From positions 1,674,001 to 1,738,000 of the forward strand of contig NZ_CP041166.1 in assembly GCF_009258045.1 (NCBI RefSeq): DNA of 64,000 nt. The letters are read 5' to 3'. Origin of the DNA: Sulfurimonas xiamenensis (GTDB taxonomy: Bacteria > Campylobacterota > Campylobacteria > Campylobacterales > Sulfurimonadaceae). Positions 27,123 through 35,896 of the stretch are shown here, piece by piece. Made by a program: the position numbers and the translations under genes. The notes beneath the pieces were generated by a model that saw nothing but the letters and a program-made list of their open reading frames with translations, was not told where the DNA came from and ran no database searches. The first letter of the stretch is position 1, and the number at the start of each line of letters is the position of its first letter.

Positions 27123-27156
27123 TCCATAATTATTATGTATGCTCGAGGAGAGAAAT

Positions 27157-28512
27157 GTGCTAGAAGATATGAATGAAAAATGTGCAGTTGTAGGAATTTA
27201 CGGTAATAAAGAGGCTTCTAAGCTGGCTTATTTTTCACTTCATGCACTTCAACATCGCGGTCAAGAAGCAGCCGGGATAAGTTCTTCAAACGGAACAAAA
27301 CTCCAAACAATCAAGAAACGCGGTTTGGTCATGCGTGTATTTGATGAAAAAAAACTTGAAACTCTAAGAGGTTCAAGCGCTATCGGTCATACCCGCTACT
27401 CTACTGCCGGAGATGATTCTATTTTGGATGCTCAACCGGTTTTTGCTAGATATGATTTGGGTGAGATGGCAATCGTTCATAATGGAAACCTGACAAATGC
27501 AGAAGAAATCCGCAACAAACTTATCGACAAAGGTGCCATTTTTCAAACTTTTATGGACACTGAAAATCTTATTCATCTTATCGCTAAAAGTGAAAAAAGA
27601 AAACTACTTGACAGAATTATAGATGCAGTCCAAAGAATAGAAGGCGCTTTTTCACTTGTATTTTTAAGCAGAACAAAGATGTTTGCTATGCGTGACCGTC
27701 ATGGTTTTCGTCCATTAAGCCTTGGGAAACTTCCAAGCGGAGGCTATATTGTTGCTAGCGAAACATGCGCTTTTGATCTTGTCGGTGCGGAATTTATAAG
27801 AGATGTGGAACCAGGCGAACTTCTTATCTTCAATGAAGGCAGAGAGCCAAAAAGCATAAAAGTTTTTGAACCTACCCCAAAACACTGTATCTTTGAATAT
27901 GTCTATTTTGCAAGACCCGACTCAAAAGTTTTTGGTCAGTCAGTCTACCAAACAAGAAAAAATATGGGAAAAGAGTTAGCACGCATAAAACCTGTTGAAG
28001 CAGATATGGTTATACCCGTTCCCGACGGAGGTGTACCGGCAGCTATCGGCTATGCCCAAGAGAGTGGTATCCCTTATGAGATGGGAATAATGAGAAATCA
28101 TTATATCGGAAGAACTTTTATAGAGCCGACACAAGAGATGAGAGATTTAAAAGTTAAAATGAAACTCTCACCAATGATTGATATCATTAAAGGCAAAAGA
28201 GTTATTGTTGTTGATGATTCTATAGTCCGCGGAACAACCTCCAAAAGAATAGTAAGAATGCTTAAAGAGGCAGGTGCAAGCGAAGTCCATATGAGAGTCT
28301 CTTCTCCTCCAACAACAGATCCATGCTTTTATGGAGTTGATACCCCAGATAAAGATAAACTAATTGCTTCAAAAATGACTCAAGATGAAATATGTAAATT
28401 TATTGAAGCCGATTCACTTGCTTATTTAGATGAAGCATCACTTCTAAGAAGCGTAAATACAGAAGAGGATAACTACTGTACTGCTTGTTTTACCGGAAAA
28501 TATATAGTTTAA
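27157..28512 (+). CDS. purF: Amidophosphoribosyltransferase
   Basis: A 451-residue PurF, which makes phosphoribosylamine in the first step of purine synthesis. The catalytic Cys lies in EKCAVVGIYGN and must be exposed by removing a short propeptide (MLEDMNEK). The start is the GTG at 27157, with GAGGAG six bases upstream; an ATG at 27139 would overlap that ribosome binding site. The PRPP motif VIVVDDSIVRGTT and the Fe-S type C-terminal Cys residues (CFTGKY region and PCFYGVD) are visible. The stop overlaps the next start by one base (TAATG). Confidence 0.96.
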   Translation: MLEDMNEKCAVVGIYGNKEASKLAYFSLHALQHRGQEAAGISSSNGTKLQTIKKRGLVMRVFDEKKLETLRGSSAIGHTRYSTAGDDSILDAQPVFARYDLGEMAIVHNGNLTNAEEIRNKLIDKGAIFQTFMDTENLIHLIAKSEKRKLLDRIIDAVQRIEGAFSLVFLSRTKMFAMRDRHGFRPLSLGKLPSGGYIVASETCAFDLVGAEFIRDVEPGELLIFNEGREPKSIKVFEPTPKHCIFEYVYFARPDSKVFGQSVYQTRKNMGKELARIKPVEADMVIPVPDGGVPAAIGYAQESGIPYEMGIMRNHYIGRTFIEPTQEMRDLKVKMKLSPMIDIIKGKRVIVVDDSIVRGTTSKRIVRMLKEAGASEVHMRVSSPPTTDPCFYGVDTPDKDKLIASKMTQDEICKFIEADSLAYLDEASLLRSVNTEEDNYCTACFTGKYIV

Positions 28513-29471
28513 TGAAACAAGTTTATACCTTTGGCAACTATTTAAAAAATAAGTTCGGTTGTAAAGTTCACAAAGTTGGTATAAATATATCTGGGTTTAC
28601 ATGCCCAAATATAGATGGAACTGTAGCCAAAGGCGGGTGTACATTTTGTGAAAACGACTCATTTAGCGCAAGTACCGGTGAAACCAAAGAGCTAAAAGGT
28701 TTTTATCTAAATCTCAATTCAAAAACAAATCCAAATCTAAATAAACAGCTTGAACAGTTAGAGGCACAATTTAATGCCATAAGCAAAAGACAGCGCCAAG
28801 AGTATGGTGCACAAAAGTTTTTAGTCTATTTTCAATCTTTTACAAATACTTACGCTCCATTTGAAACACTAAAAGCACTTTATGACAAAGCACTCTCATT
28901 TAATGATGTAGTCGGTCTTAGTGTGGGTACCCGTTCAGACAGTATTACAGAAGAGACTCTTGACTATTTGGCACATCTTAATAAAGAAAAAGAGATATGG
29001 GTTGAATTTGGAATACAATCTGTTTATGATAAAACTTTGGAAAAAATCAACAGAGGGCATAATAGCCAAAATGTAAAAGAGTGGATTTTAAAGTCTAAAG
29101 AAAAGGGTTTAAATGTTTGCGGTCATTTGATTTTCGGCTTGCCTGATGAAAGCAAAGAGATGATGCTAGAAACTGCCAAACAAGCTTATGAATGGGGAAT
29201 TGACTCTGTTAAATATCACCCGTTGTATGTAGTGAAAAAAACCGCTCTTGCAAATGATTTTATCAAAGGAAAGTTTACACCAATTAATGAAGATGATTAT
29301 TTAGATGTGCTTGTTAAAGCTATAAGAATGAAGCCGGCCAATGTATCAGTTCAAAGAGTTACTGCGGGAATTGATGACAATTCCCTGCTTGCACCAGATT
29401 GGTGCAGAGACAAAAATCTACAAATTAAAAAAATAAATATGGCGCTAAAACCTTTTAATCTCAAGTATTAA
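28512..29471 (+). CDS. Radical SAM protein, TIGR01212 family
   Basis: A 319-residue radical SAM protein of the TIGR01212 (YtqA/YhcC-like) group. The cluster Cys residues are in CPNIDGTVAKGGCTFC, spaced as C-x12-C-x2-C, the family-specific form of the radical SAM motif. EFGIQSVYDKTLEKINRGH and GHLIFGLPDES are conserved barrel blocks. The function is not established for most members. It starts within the purF stop codon (TAATG), so translation is coupled. It converges on hisIE with a 4-bp overlap of the stops. Confidence 0.9.
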   Translation: MKQVYTFGNYLKNKFGCKVHKVGINISGFTCPNIDGTVAKGGCTFCENDSFSASTGETKELKGFYLNLNSKTNPNLNKQLEQLEAQFNAISKRQRQEYGAQKFLVYFQSFTNTYAPFETLKALYDKALSFNDVVGLSVGTRSDSITEETLDYLAHLNKEKEIWVEFGIQSVYDKTLEKINRGHNSQNVKEWILKSKEKGLNVCGHLIFGLPDESKEMMLETAKQAYEWGIDSVKYHPLYVVKKTALANDFIKGKFTPINEDDYLDVLVKAIRMKPANVSVQRVTAGIDDNSLLAPDWCRDKNLQIKKINMALKPFNLKY

Positions 29472-30145
29472 TTTCTTGAATTTTTTTCTTCTATTCCGCT
29501 CATATTAAATCTGCGGGCTAACTCCTGCTTAATTCTATCAGGGGATATATTTTTTGCAGCAAGCGCTACTAACATGTGATAAGTCAGATCCGCTGCCTCA
29601 TATATCATCTCTTTCTCATCGTTATCTTTATAGGCAAAACAAAACTCTCCAGCCTCTTCTACAACTTTTTTCAAAATTGTATTGTCGCCTTTACTGAGAA
29701 GTTTTGCAGTCCATGAAGATTCAGGATCTGCATTTTTTCTCTCTTGAATAGTATGATATAGAGTATCGATAACGCCATAGAGTGACTCACTGCTCACTTC
29801 AACTTCACTCTCAATCTTTCCTGATTCCAACTCTGTAAAAAAACATGAACGCCGTCCCGTATGACATGCTACACCATGCTGCGTTACTTTTATTAAAAGC
29901 GTGTCATTATCACAGTCAATATTAAAAGAGTGTATCTCTTGAATATGGCCGCTGCTTTCACCCTTTTTCCAAATTCTCTGTTTCGAACGCGAAAAGTAAT
30001 GCGCAATTCTTGTTGAAAGAGAGAGTTCGAGAGCCTCTTTATTCATATACGCCATCATAAGAACTTCGTTGCTGTTTATATCCTGAACAATAACCGGCAA
30101 AAGATCAATCTTTTGCCAGTCTACTCTATTTATAATTTCTTGCAT
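29468..30145 (-). CDS. hisIE: Bifunctional phosphoribosyl-AMP cyclohydrolase / phosphoribosyl-ATP pyrophosphatase
   Basis: A 225-residue HisI-HisE fusion catalysing the second and third steps of histidine synthesis. HisI (about 1-115) shows IVQDINSNEVLMMAYMN and the zinc-binding GVACHTGRRSCFF. HisE (about 125-215) shows the MazG-like helical domain with TAKLLSKGDNTILKKVVEEAGE. The start follows the SPFH gene stop by 1 bp, so the two are co-transcribed. The histidine pathway is also represented by the HisJ-type phosphatase earlier in the window. Confidence 0.96.
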   Translation of the reverse strand: MQEIINRVDWQKIDLLPVIVQDINSNEVLMMAYMNKEALELSLSTRIAHYFSRSKQRIWKKGESSGHIQEIHSFNIDCDNDTLLIKVTQHGVACHTGRRSCFFTELESGKIESEVEVSSESLYGVIDTLYHTIQERKNADPESSWTAKLLSKGDNTILKKVVEEAGEFCFAYKDNDEKEMIYEAADLTYHMLVALAAKNISPDRIKQELARRFNMSGIEEKNSRN

Positions 30146-30146
30146 A

Positions 30147-31256
30147 TTAGTTAGTCAATGATGCTTTTTTTTGTGGATCTTTCATATCAACCCAGATATT
30201 TGGAGTTGACCCGCCAGGTGTTAAGAATATTTTTGCATCTTTGTTTTCTCTAAGTGCTTCATTAAACTTACCTTGTATTTGAATCTGCTCAAGTTTTAAA
30301 AGATCCGGAGTCAATGATTTAGAGATGAGATAATTTGCTTTTGCTTTTGCTTCAGCTTCGATTGTAACCGCATCAGCTAGACCTTGCGCTTCAATCCTTG
30401 CTTTTTCAGCAATACCTCTTGACTCTGCAGCCCTTCTAAGTGCCTCTTGCTCAGCTCTTTGAACTTCTTGCTCAGCTTTTTGAACCTGCTGTTTTGCAAT
30501 TTGGACATTCTCTATCTGCTCTTTTACTTTTGGAGGCAAAATAATTGCACGAAGCTGTATAGACTGAAGATCAGCCGGTGTGTTCTCCAGCTTCTCTATT
30601 TTTTCTCTGATCTGCGTATCAATCTCTGTAGCGATAGAATTTCTCATTTGAGGAAGCATCTCCGCATCATACTTACCGACAACATTTCTTACAATATCTC
30701 TTGCAACAGGGTGAATAATTTTATCCTCCCATGCAAAACCCCAGTTTGAAATTGTTTGAGCTGCGAATTGTGAGTCAAGTCTGTACTGAACAGTAAGCTC
30801 AATAGAAACCGGTAATCCGCGTTTGTCAAGAACTGTAATAGCAGGTCTTACATTTACACCAAGAGCGTCACTCGCGCCTGATTCAATGCTTGAAGCATAA
30901 TTAACAATACGAACTTTTGTATCAACTTTATAAACTTTTTGAATAACCGGAATAATAAAGTGAAGTCCCGGAAGAAGCGCTTGATCTGAATATTTACCGT
31001 TAGTGCTTAAAATTCCTCTTTGACCCTCTTCAATAATTGTAAAAGGTTTTGCTAATACTAACATTACCACAACAGCAATCAAAAAATAAGCTATACCAGC
31101 TTTTCCACCACCAAAGTTAAAATCTAATTTTGGCATTTGTGGACCGCCACCACCGCCGCTTGTGCCAGAAGATTTTTTATCAAATCCTCCGCCTTCGCTC
31201 TTTTTTTTGTTAAAATAATCATTCATATCTGATGCCATTGTTATATTGTCCTTCAT
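30147..31256 (-). CDS. SPFH/Band 7 (prohibitin-like) membrane protein
   Basis: A 369-residue protein with a Gly-rich cytoplasmic N terminus (GTSGGGGGP), one transmembrane helix (about 53-72), an SPFH/Band 7 domain (about 75-235), and an Ala/Glu-rich coiled coil (about 235-310) rich in QKAEQEVQRAEQ-type repeats. It resembles HflK or prohibitin, which form ring assemblies around membrane proteases. No FtsH or HflC partner is adjacent. The ATG at 31256 has AAGGA about seven bases upstream; a second ATG at 31238 also has a possible site. hisIE follows after 1 bp. Confidence 0.88.
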   Translation of the reverse strand: MKDNITMASDMNDYFNKKKSEGGGFDKKSSGTSGGGGGPQMPKLDFNFGGGKAGIAYFLIAVVVMLVLAKPFTIIEEGQRGILSTNGKYSDQALLPGLHFIIPVIQKVYKVDTKVRIVNYASSIESGASDALGVNVRPAITVLDKRGLPVSIELTVQYRLDSQFAAQTISNWGFAWEDKIIHPVARDIVRNVVGKYDAEMLPQMRNSIATEIDTQIREKIEKLENTPADLQSIQLRAIILPPKVKEQIENVQIAKQQVQKAEQEVQRAEQEALRRAAESRGIAEKARIEAQGLADAVTIEAEAKAKANYLISKSLTPDLLKLEQIQIQGKFNEALRENKDAKIFLTPGGSTPNIWVDMKDPQKKASLTN

Positions 31257-31284
31257 TTTTTATTCCTTTTATCTGATGTTACAC

Positions 31285-31365
31285 ACTTAAACGAACGCGT
31301 CCGTTTGAGTGGCAGGGACAAATGTCCCTACAACCCCCTAAAGCTACGAAAAACTTTGTTTTTCG
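31285..31365. repeat. Cluster of three hairpins between ilvE and the SPFH gene
   Basis: Three inverted repeats follow one another: ACTTAAACG/CGTTTGAGT (31285-31310, one wobble), AGGGACA/TGTCCCT (31314-31329) and CGAAAAAC/GTTTTTCG with a TTT loop (31347-31365). The block is GC-richer than its surroundings. It sits after ilvE and before the SPFH gene on the minus strand, so it may combine a terminator with a structured leader or be a REP-like element. Confidence 0.55.
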
Positions 31366-31386
31366 AGAACTACAGGGTTATGCTAT

Positions 31387-32304
31387 TTATATGTATGTTA
31401 GGTAATGTTCATACTTTTTATTGCGTCCAAATACTATATCAAAATATGCACTCTGCAATTTTTCAGTCATATCACCGCGAGCGCCACATCCTATCTCTCT
31501 TGCATCAACTATGCGTACGGGAGTTATTTCCGCAGCAGTTCCCGTTAAAAATGCTTCATCAGCTGTATAAACATCCTCTCTTGAAAGACGGCGACGCTCA
31601 ACTTTTATACCCATATCAACAGCTATTTCAATAACCGTTTTTTGTGTAATCGATTCTAAAGAGTTATCATTTGGAGGCGTTATTAACACACCATTTTTTA
31701 CCATAAAAAAGCTCGCACCGCTTGCTTCTGCCACATAACCTTGATCATCAAGCAAAAGTGCTTCTTCATAGCCGCAGTCTATCGCTTCATACTTTGCCAT
31801 CTGAGAGTTTAAGTAGTTTGCAACTGCTTTTGCTTTACCCATATTTGAAGTGTTTGCAGGTCTTGTCATAGAAACAATTTTAAGTTTTATACCTTTTTGC
31901 ATTCCCTCTTCACCAAGATAAGCACCCCATTCCCATGCAGCTAAAACAGTCTCAACCGGAGCATTTTTGTGGTAAACTCCCATGACACCGTATCCTAAAA
32001 ATGCAAATGGACGAATATAAACATTATCGCCGGTAAATTCATTTTTTCGAATTAACTCTATTTGAGCCTTATTTAACTCCTCAACAGAGTAAGGAATATC
32101 TATCAAAACCATCTTTGCAGACTCTTTTAATCTTGCTGTATGATCTTTTAGACGAAAAATCGCATATCCTTTGTCGGTTTTATATGTTTTTGTTCCCTCT
32201 ATTACGCCATTTCCATAATGCAGAGTGTGTGATAAAACATGAACTTTCGCATCATCCCATGCAACAAACTTACCATTCATCCAAATATATTTGGCAGCAT
32301 CCAT
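31387..32304 (-). CDS. ilvE: Branched-chain amino acid aminotransferase
   Basis: A 305-residue class IV PLP aminotransferase, which makes or degrades Leu, Ile and Val. The PLP lysine is K159 in GKAKAVANYLNS, and HTLHYGNGVIEGTK plus EASGASFFMV and LTGTAAEITPV are the family blocks. GGAG lies upstream of the start. Length is typical of the group. It follows a 250-bp gap downstream of the porin gene and is probably transcribed from its own promoter. Confidence 0.96.
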   Translation of the reverse strand: MDAAKYIWMNGKFVAWDDAKVHVLSHTLHYGNGVIEGTKTYKTDKGYAIFRLKDHTARLKESAKMVLIDIPYSVEELNKAQIELIRKNEFTGDNVYIRPFAFLGYGVMGVYHKNAPVETVLAAWEWGAYLGEEGMQKGIKLKIVSMTRPANTSNMGKAKAVANYLNSQMAKYEAIDCGYEEALLLDDQGYVAEASGASFFMVKNGVLITPPNDNSLESITQKTVIEIAVDMGIKVERRRLSREDVYTADEAFLTGTAAEITPVRIVDAREIGCGARGDMTEKLQSAYFDIVFGRNKKYEHYLTYI

Positions 32305-32475
32305 TTAATTCTCCAATAATTACTACATAAAAATTTTGATATTTTATCTAAAATGATGTTTATGTTGTATTAATAATCAACTATTTAGAAACTTTTAAGT
32401 AAACAAAGTTTTATAAATTTTTATGCAAATAGGATAAAAAATAGTACAAAGTTTTTAAAACTTTGTACTTTAATA

Positions 32476-32483
32476 GGGGGGGG
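32476..32483. repeat. Homopolymer tract of eight G
   Basis: Eight consecutive G bases lie between the porin stop and the ilvE start, about 170 bp before ilvE (they read as eight C on the ilvE strand). Such tracts are prone to slippage in Campylobacterota. It lies outside any gene, so an effect could only be on transcription of ilvE or the porin tail. Confidence 0.6.
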
Positions 32484-32514
32484 AGAGAAAGAAAAAAAGG
32501 ATATAACACTTTCT

Positions 32515-32537
32515 TATTCCGGACTTAGTCCGAAATA
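32515..32537 (-). terminator. Hairpin after the porin gene
   Basis: TATTCCGGAC and GTCCGAAATA around a TTA loop form a 10-bp stem with one mismatch, starting 16 bp after the porin stop on the minus strand. The tail is not T-rich, so termination may be inefficient or assisted. Confidence 0.5.
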
Positions 32538-32552
32538 AATTTTATAAAAGGC

Positions 32553-33734
32553 CTACCAGTGAACCTCAGCAGTTAACATTGCAGAAGTATAATCGCTGCT
32601 GTCACTATTGTCTCTGTTGTATGATTGACCGGAAAGTAACCATTTAAAGTTTTTGTTTTGCTGCCATGCAACACCGTAAATAGCATTTTCTTCAGTATAA
32701 GATACTACTCCTGTTGTTGAGTTTTCATTTTCCCATTCATCATAACGAGCAAATGCAGAGAACTGTTTTTTCTCACCAAAACGGAAAGTTCCGTTTACAG
32801 AGTACCCTTGACCGTTCCAGTCAGTAGTATTAACTTGGTCATTCTCTGATGTAACATATTGAGCAGAAATTAAGAATGAAGGTGTATTATAAACTGTATG
32901 AAAACCATAAAAGTTATAATCTTCTACATTACCTAAAGCATCAGCGTTTGCAGAGTTATCCATATTGTACTGGCCAAAGAAAGATAAATCAAAATAGTCA
33001 TCTTTAAGAGGTTTTCTTTTCTTCTCGCCATTACCAAGAAGTGCAGCAGTTAATCTCCACTCAGCAGAAACACCGTCACCAATCTCTTCATCATCATTAC
33101 CATCGTTTTCACCATGATAACCTTCACCGTTAAAAACACCTAGTTCAGATGTAAAGTATGGAGTTTTTGTTTTAAAGTTAACACCTAAGTCCGCAGAGTT
33201 AGTAAGATGTCCAGCCTCACTTGTCTCTACAAAAACTTTAGAAACAGAGCGCATCCACCATCCTTGGTGCTCTTCATAATCGATCCATGGACGGTGAGCC
33301 ATACCAAACTCCATACCCGTGTATGGTAAAACATTGTTTAAATAAAGATACGCATACTTAACGTAAACATCTGCATGCCCGCCATCGTCAGCAGTTTTGT
33401 TTGAGTACGTAGCATCCAAAGTAACACGAAGATAACTTTTAGGATCATCTAAAACATAAGCTTTTACTTGAACATAATTTCTTCTAACTTCAAAGTTATT
33501 TGTAGAGTCTCCCTCTTTCATATCTTTATTTACAAAACCTAAATAGTGAGTACCGCTAAACTCTAGTTTTGATGTTTTTGAAAACACTGAACTCTCTTTG
33601 TTCTCTAAAGCTTTACGGCCTTCACCTGAAGTTGTAAAAACTTGCCCTTGATCATCTACATAAAACTGTGTAGCGCTTAAGCTTGTCGCACCTACTGCCA
33701 AAGCAGCTATAGCCGATAAAACGATTTTTTTCAT
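32553..33734 (-). CDS. Outer-membrane porin, probable phosphate porin
   Basis: A 393-residue beta-barrel porin with a 21-residue signal peptide (MKKIVLSAIAALAVGATSLSA). The mature protein has alternating amphipathic strands rich in Tyr and Trp and ends in an aromatic residue (AEVHW), as barrels recognised by BAM do. It looks like an OprO/OprP-type phosphate-selective porin, a call supported by its position next to pstS and by a promoter with the same double half-site and spacing as pstS and pstC. It has its own promoter and terminators on both sides. Selectivity is inferred. Confidence 0.85.
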   Translation of the reverse strand: MKKIVLSAIAALAVGATSLSATQFYVDDQGQVFTTSGEGRKALENKESSVFSKTSKLEFSGTHYLGFVNKDMKEGDSTNNFEVRRNYVQVKAYVLDDPKSYLRVTLDATYSNKTADDGGHADVYVKYAYLYLNNVLPYTGMEFGMAHRPWIDYEEHQGWWMRSVSKVFVETSEAGHLTNSADLGVNFKTKTPYFTSELGVFNGEGYHGENDGNDDEEIGDGVSAEWRLTAALLGNGEKKRKPLKDDYFDLSFFGQYNMDNSANADALGNVEDYNFYGFHTVYNTPSFLISAQYVTSENDQVNTTDWNGQGYSVNGTFRFGEKKQFSAFARYDEWENENSTTGVVSYTEENAIYGVAWQQNKNFKWLLSGQSYNRDNSDSSDYTSAMLTAEVHW

Positions 33735-33763
33735 TTTTAAATCCCTTGTTTTGTTGTGGTAAA

Positions 33764-33797
33764 ATTATAGAACTATTAGGTTACATATTGATTACAA
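33764..33797 (-). promoter_or_regulatory. Pho-box promoter of the porin
   Basis: On the minus strand, TTGTAAT (33797-33791) and ATGTAAC (33786-33780) repeat at 11-bp period, then exactly 10 bp separate them from TATAAT (33769-33764). Half-sites at 11-bp period that replace the -35 box 10 bp from the -10 is the known layout of PhoB-dependent promoters. The same layout is found before pstS and pstC. Confidence 0.82.
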
Positions 33798-33829
33798 TTA
33801 TTAAGTACGAGTGTAATATTTTAAAATGT

Positions 33830-33867
33830 AAAAAGCCCTTGCATCAATTAAGAAACAAAGGCTTTTT
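33830..33867 (-). terminator. pstS terminator
   Basis: AAAAAGCCCTTG at 33830-33841 and CAAAGGCTTTTT at 33856-33867 form a 12-bp stem with one mismatch around a 14-nt loop. On the minus strand the descending arm ends in a run of five T, typical of an intrinsic terminator, and lies just after pstS. It separates pstS from the porin. Confidence 0.8.
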
Positions 33868-33907
33868 CAGGAGATTTTTTAGAAGAAAGGTAAATGAAAA
33901 CAGATGA

Positions 33908-34912
33908 CTATTTTATATTGGCTGCCCAATACTCTCTAATCATATTTTTAGTCTCTTGTGGAAGAGGAATATAACCTAATCTTTTAGCACTTTCGTCGCC
34001 ATTTTTAAAAGCATAATCATAAAATTCGATTACTTTTTTATTTGTTTGAGGCTTCTCTTTTGGAAGAAGAATAAATGTCGCCGCTACTATAGGATAAGAA
34101 GTATCACCAGGCTGCAGAGCAAGCATTGCATAAAAATTGTCCTCTTTTGTCCAGCTTGCATATTTTGCAGCAGCTTTGAAATTCTCTTCTGTTGCTTTTA
34201 CCCATTTGCCGTTTGCCGTCTTAAGAACCGCTGCGCTTAAGTTGTTCTTCTCTTTATATGCATTTTCAATATAACCTATAGAGTAAGGTGTCTGTTTTAC
34301 TAAACTAGCAACACCCTCGTTCCCTTTTCCGCCGATACCAACAGCCCAGTCAACTGCTTTACCTGTTCCAAAGTTCTCTTTCCAGTTCTTAGAACTTTTT
34401 GTCAGGTAGTATGTAAAGTTATAAGTAGTTCCTGAACCGTCTGAACGGTGAACAACTATGATTTTTTGATTTGGAAGATTAAGACTTTTGTTATCAGCCG
34501 CAATTGCCGCATCATTCCATTTCGTGATCTTTCCTGCAAAAATATCTGCAACTACCTCGTTGCTAAGTCTTAGAGTTGCATCTGCAATTCCCTCTACATT
34601 AAACGCAACTACGATTGAACCGATAACTGCCGGAAACTGTAAAAGCTTATCTTTTGCAAGTTTTTTAGAATCAAGAGGTTTATCAGACGCTCCAAAATCA
34701 ACTACTCTTTTTGAGATCTGCTTGATTCCTCCGCCTGAACCGATAGATTGGTAGTTTACAAGATTTTTTGTATCTTTTTTGTAGTTAAATGCCCAATCAT
34801 AATAGACTGGAGCGGGAAACGACGCGCCGGCACCGTTTATTTTGTCAGCCGCGAACGAAGAACTAATTGACGCTGCAGTTACTAAAGCAGCTAGAGCTAA
34901 TTTCTTTAACAT
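33908..34912 (-). CDS. pstS: Phosphate ABC transporter substrate-binding protein
   Basis: A 334-residue PstS with a 21-residue signal peptide (ending SSSFAA) and the mature N terminus GAGASFPAPVYYDWAF. Phosphate-binding loops show as SIGSGGGIKQI, DFGASDKPLD and RSDGSGTTYNFTYYL. It captures phosphate in the periplasm for PstCAB. It is transcribed away from pstCAB, from its own Pho-box promoter 28-61 bp upstream, and ends at a strong terminator. The separation from pstC by ppk2 and opposite orientation are unusual. Confidence 0.96.
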   Translation of the reverse strand: MLKKLALAALVTAASISSSFAADKINGAGASFPAPVYYDWAFNYKKDTKNLVNYQSIGSGGGIKQISKRVVDFGASDKPLDSKKLAKDKLLQFPAVIGSIVVAFNVEGIADATLRLSNEVVADIFAGKITKWNDAAIAADNKSLNLPNQKIIVVHRSDGSGTTYNFTYYLTKSSKNWKENFGTGKAVDWAVGIGGKGNEGVASLVKQTPYSIGYIENAYKEKNNLSAAVLKTANGKWVKATEENFKAAAKYASWTKEDNFYAMLALQPGDTSYPIVAATFILLPKEKPQTNKKVIEFYDYAFKNGDESAKRLGYIPLPQETKNMIREYWAANIK

Positions 34913-34939
34913 TTGTTTTCCTTTTTGAATGTTTGCGAA

Positions 34940-34973
34940 ATTATAATTGCTCCTTATTACAAGATGATTACAA
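34940..34973 (-). promoter_or_regulatory. Pho-box promoter of pstS
   Basis: On the minus strand, two identical TTGTAAT half-sites (34973-34967 and 34962-34956) are 11 bp apart. After exactly 10 bp comes TATAAT (34945-34940), and the pstS start lies 28 bp beyond. Half-sites resemble the E. coli Pho box (CTGTCAT-type). Control by a PhoB/PhoR pair encoded elsewhere is inferred. Confidence 0.88.
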
Positions 34974-34984
34974 AAAATACAATA

Positions 34985-35857
34985 TTACTCACCCTCAGAT
35001 GCAAATTTAAATTGACTCTCCATAGCAATCGTCTCGTCTCTTCCAAATATCACCACATCTTTATCTACTACAATCTCGCTCTCATCTATTTTATCCGGAT
35101 ACTCTACAAAATTTAAAATATGTTTTATTGTATTGATCCTCGCCTTTTTTTTATTGTCGCTTTTTACTATCGTCCACGGAGCTACATCCGTATGTGTTGC
35201 ACTAAGCATCATATATTTCGCAAGAGCATAAGCATCCCAAAGCTCTTGAGCCTTGGCATCTACTTCAGAAAACTTATACTGCTTTAGAGGATCCTGCTCT
35301 CTTTTGGCAAATCTTTTTGCCTGCTCTTCTTTTGTAACCGAGAAGTAAAATTTAAAAATCTTTATATCCTCATCTGCTATCATTTTCTCAAATTGCGGCG
35401 CATCTTTTAAAAACTTATGATGCTCTCTCTCGCTGCAAAATCCCATAACAGGCTCGACCATCGCTCTGTTATACCAGCTTCTATCAAAAAAGACTATCTC
35501 TCCGGCACTTGGCAAATGAGCCACATACCTTTGAAAGTACCATTGGGTTCTCTCCTGATCACTAGGTTTACCAAGTGCAACAACCCTTGCTCCCCTTGGA
35601 TTAAGATGCTCGATTATTCTTTTTATGGTTCCACCTTTTCCGGCTGCGTCACGCCCCTCAAAAATCATAATGACTTTAAACCCTTTTTCTTTTACATAGT
35701 TTTGAAATTTTAAAAGTTCAACTTGTAATTTTTTCAGCTCCTCTTGATAAATCAAGGTCTCCTCTTTAACCCATATTTTTACTTTTGCGTCTTTATTTCT
35801 TCGTCTGTCTCTATCAGCTTTTCTTCTGTCTATATCTATTTCTCTTCTTTCTTTCAT
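34985..35857 (-). CDS. ppk2: Polyphosphate kinase 2
   Basis: A 290-residue PPK2, a P-loop kinase that transfers phosphate between polyphosphate and nucleotides. Walker A is GRDAAGKGGT at 68-77, Walker B and the catalytic region are FFDRSWYNRAMVEPVMGF, and the lid is KRFAKREQDPLKQYKFSE. The N-terminal 35 residues are highly charged (RRKADRDRRRN). It sits inside the phosphate cluster between pstS and pstC, divergent from pstC. Whether it prefers ADP or GDP cannot be read from the sequence. No full Pho box was found on its side of the gap. Confidence 0.94.
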   Translation of the reverse strand: MKERREIDIDRRKADRDRRRNKDAKVKIWVKEETLIYQEELKKLQVELLKFQNYVKEKGFKVIMIFEGRDAAGKGGTIKRIIEHLNPRGARVVALGKPSDQERTQWYFQRYVAHLPSAGEIVFFDRSWYNRAMVEPVMGFCSEREHHKFLKDAPQFEKMIADEDIKIFKFYFSVTKEEQAKRFAKREQDPLKQYKFSEVDAKAQELWDAYALAKYMMLSATHTDVAPWTIVKSDNKKKARINTIKHILNFVEYPDKIDESEIVVDKDVVIFGRDETIAMESQFKFASEGE

Positions 35858-35896
35858 AAAAATCCTTTACATTATTATATTAAAAACTTACATTTT

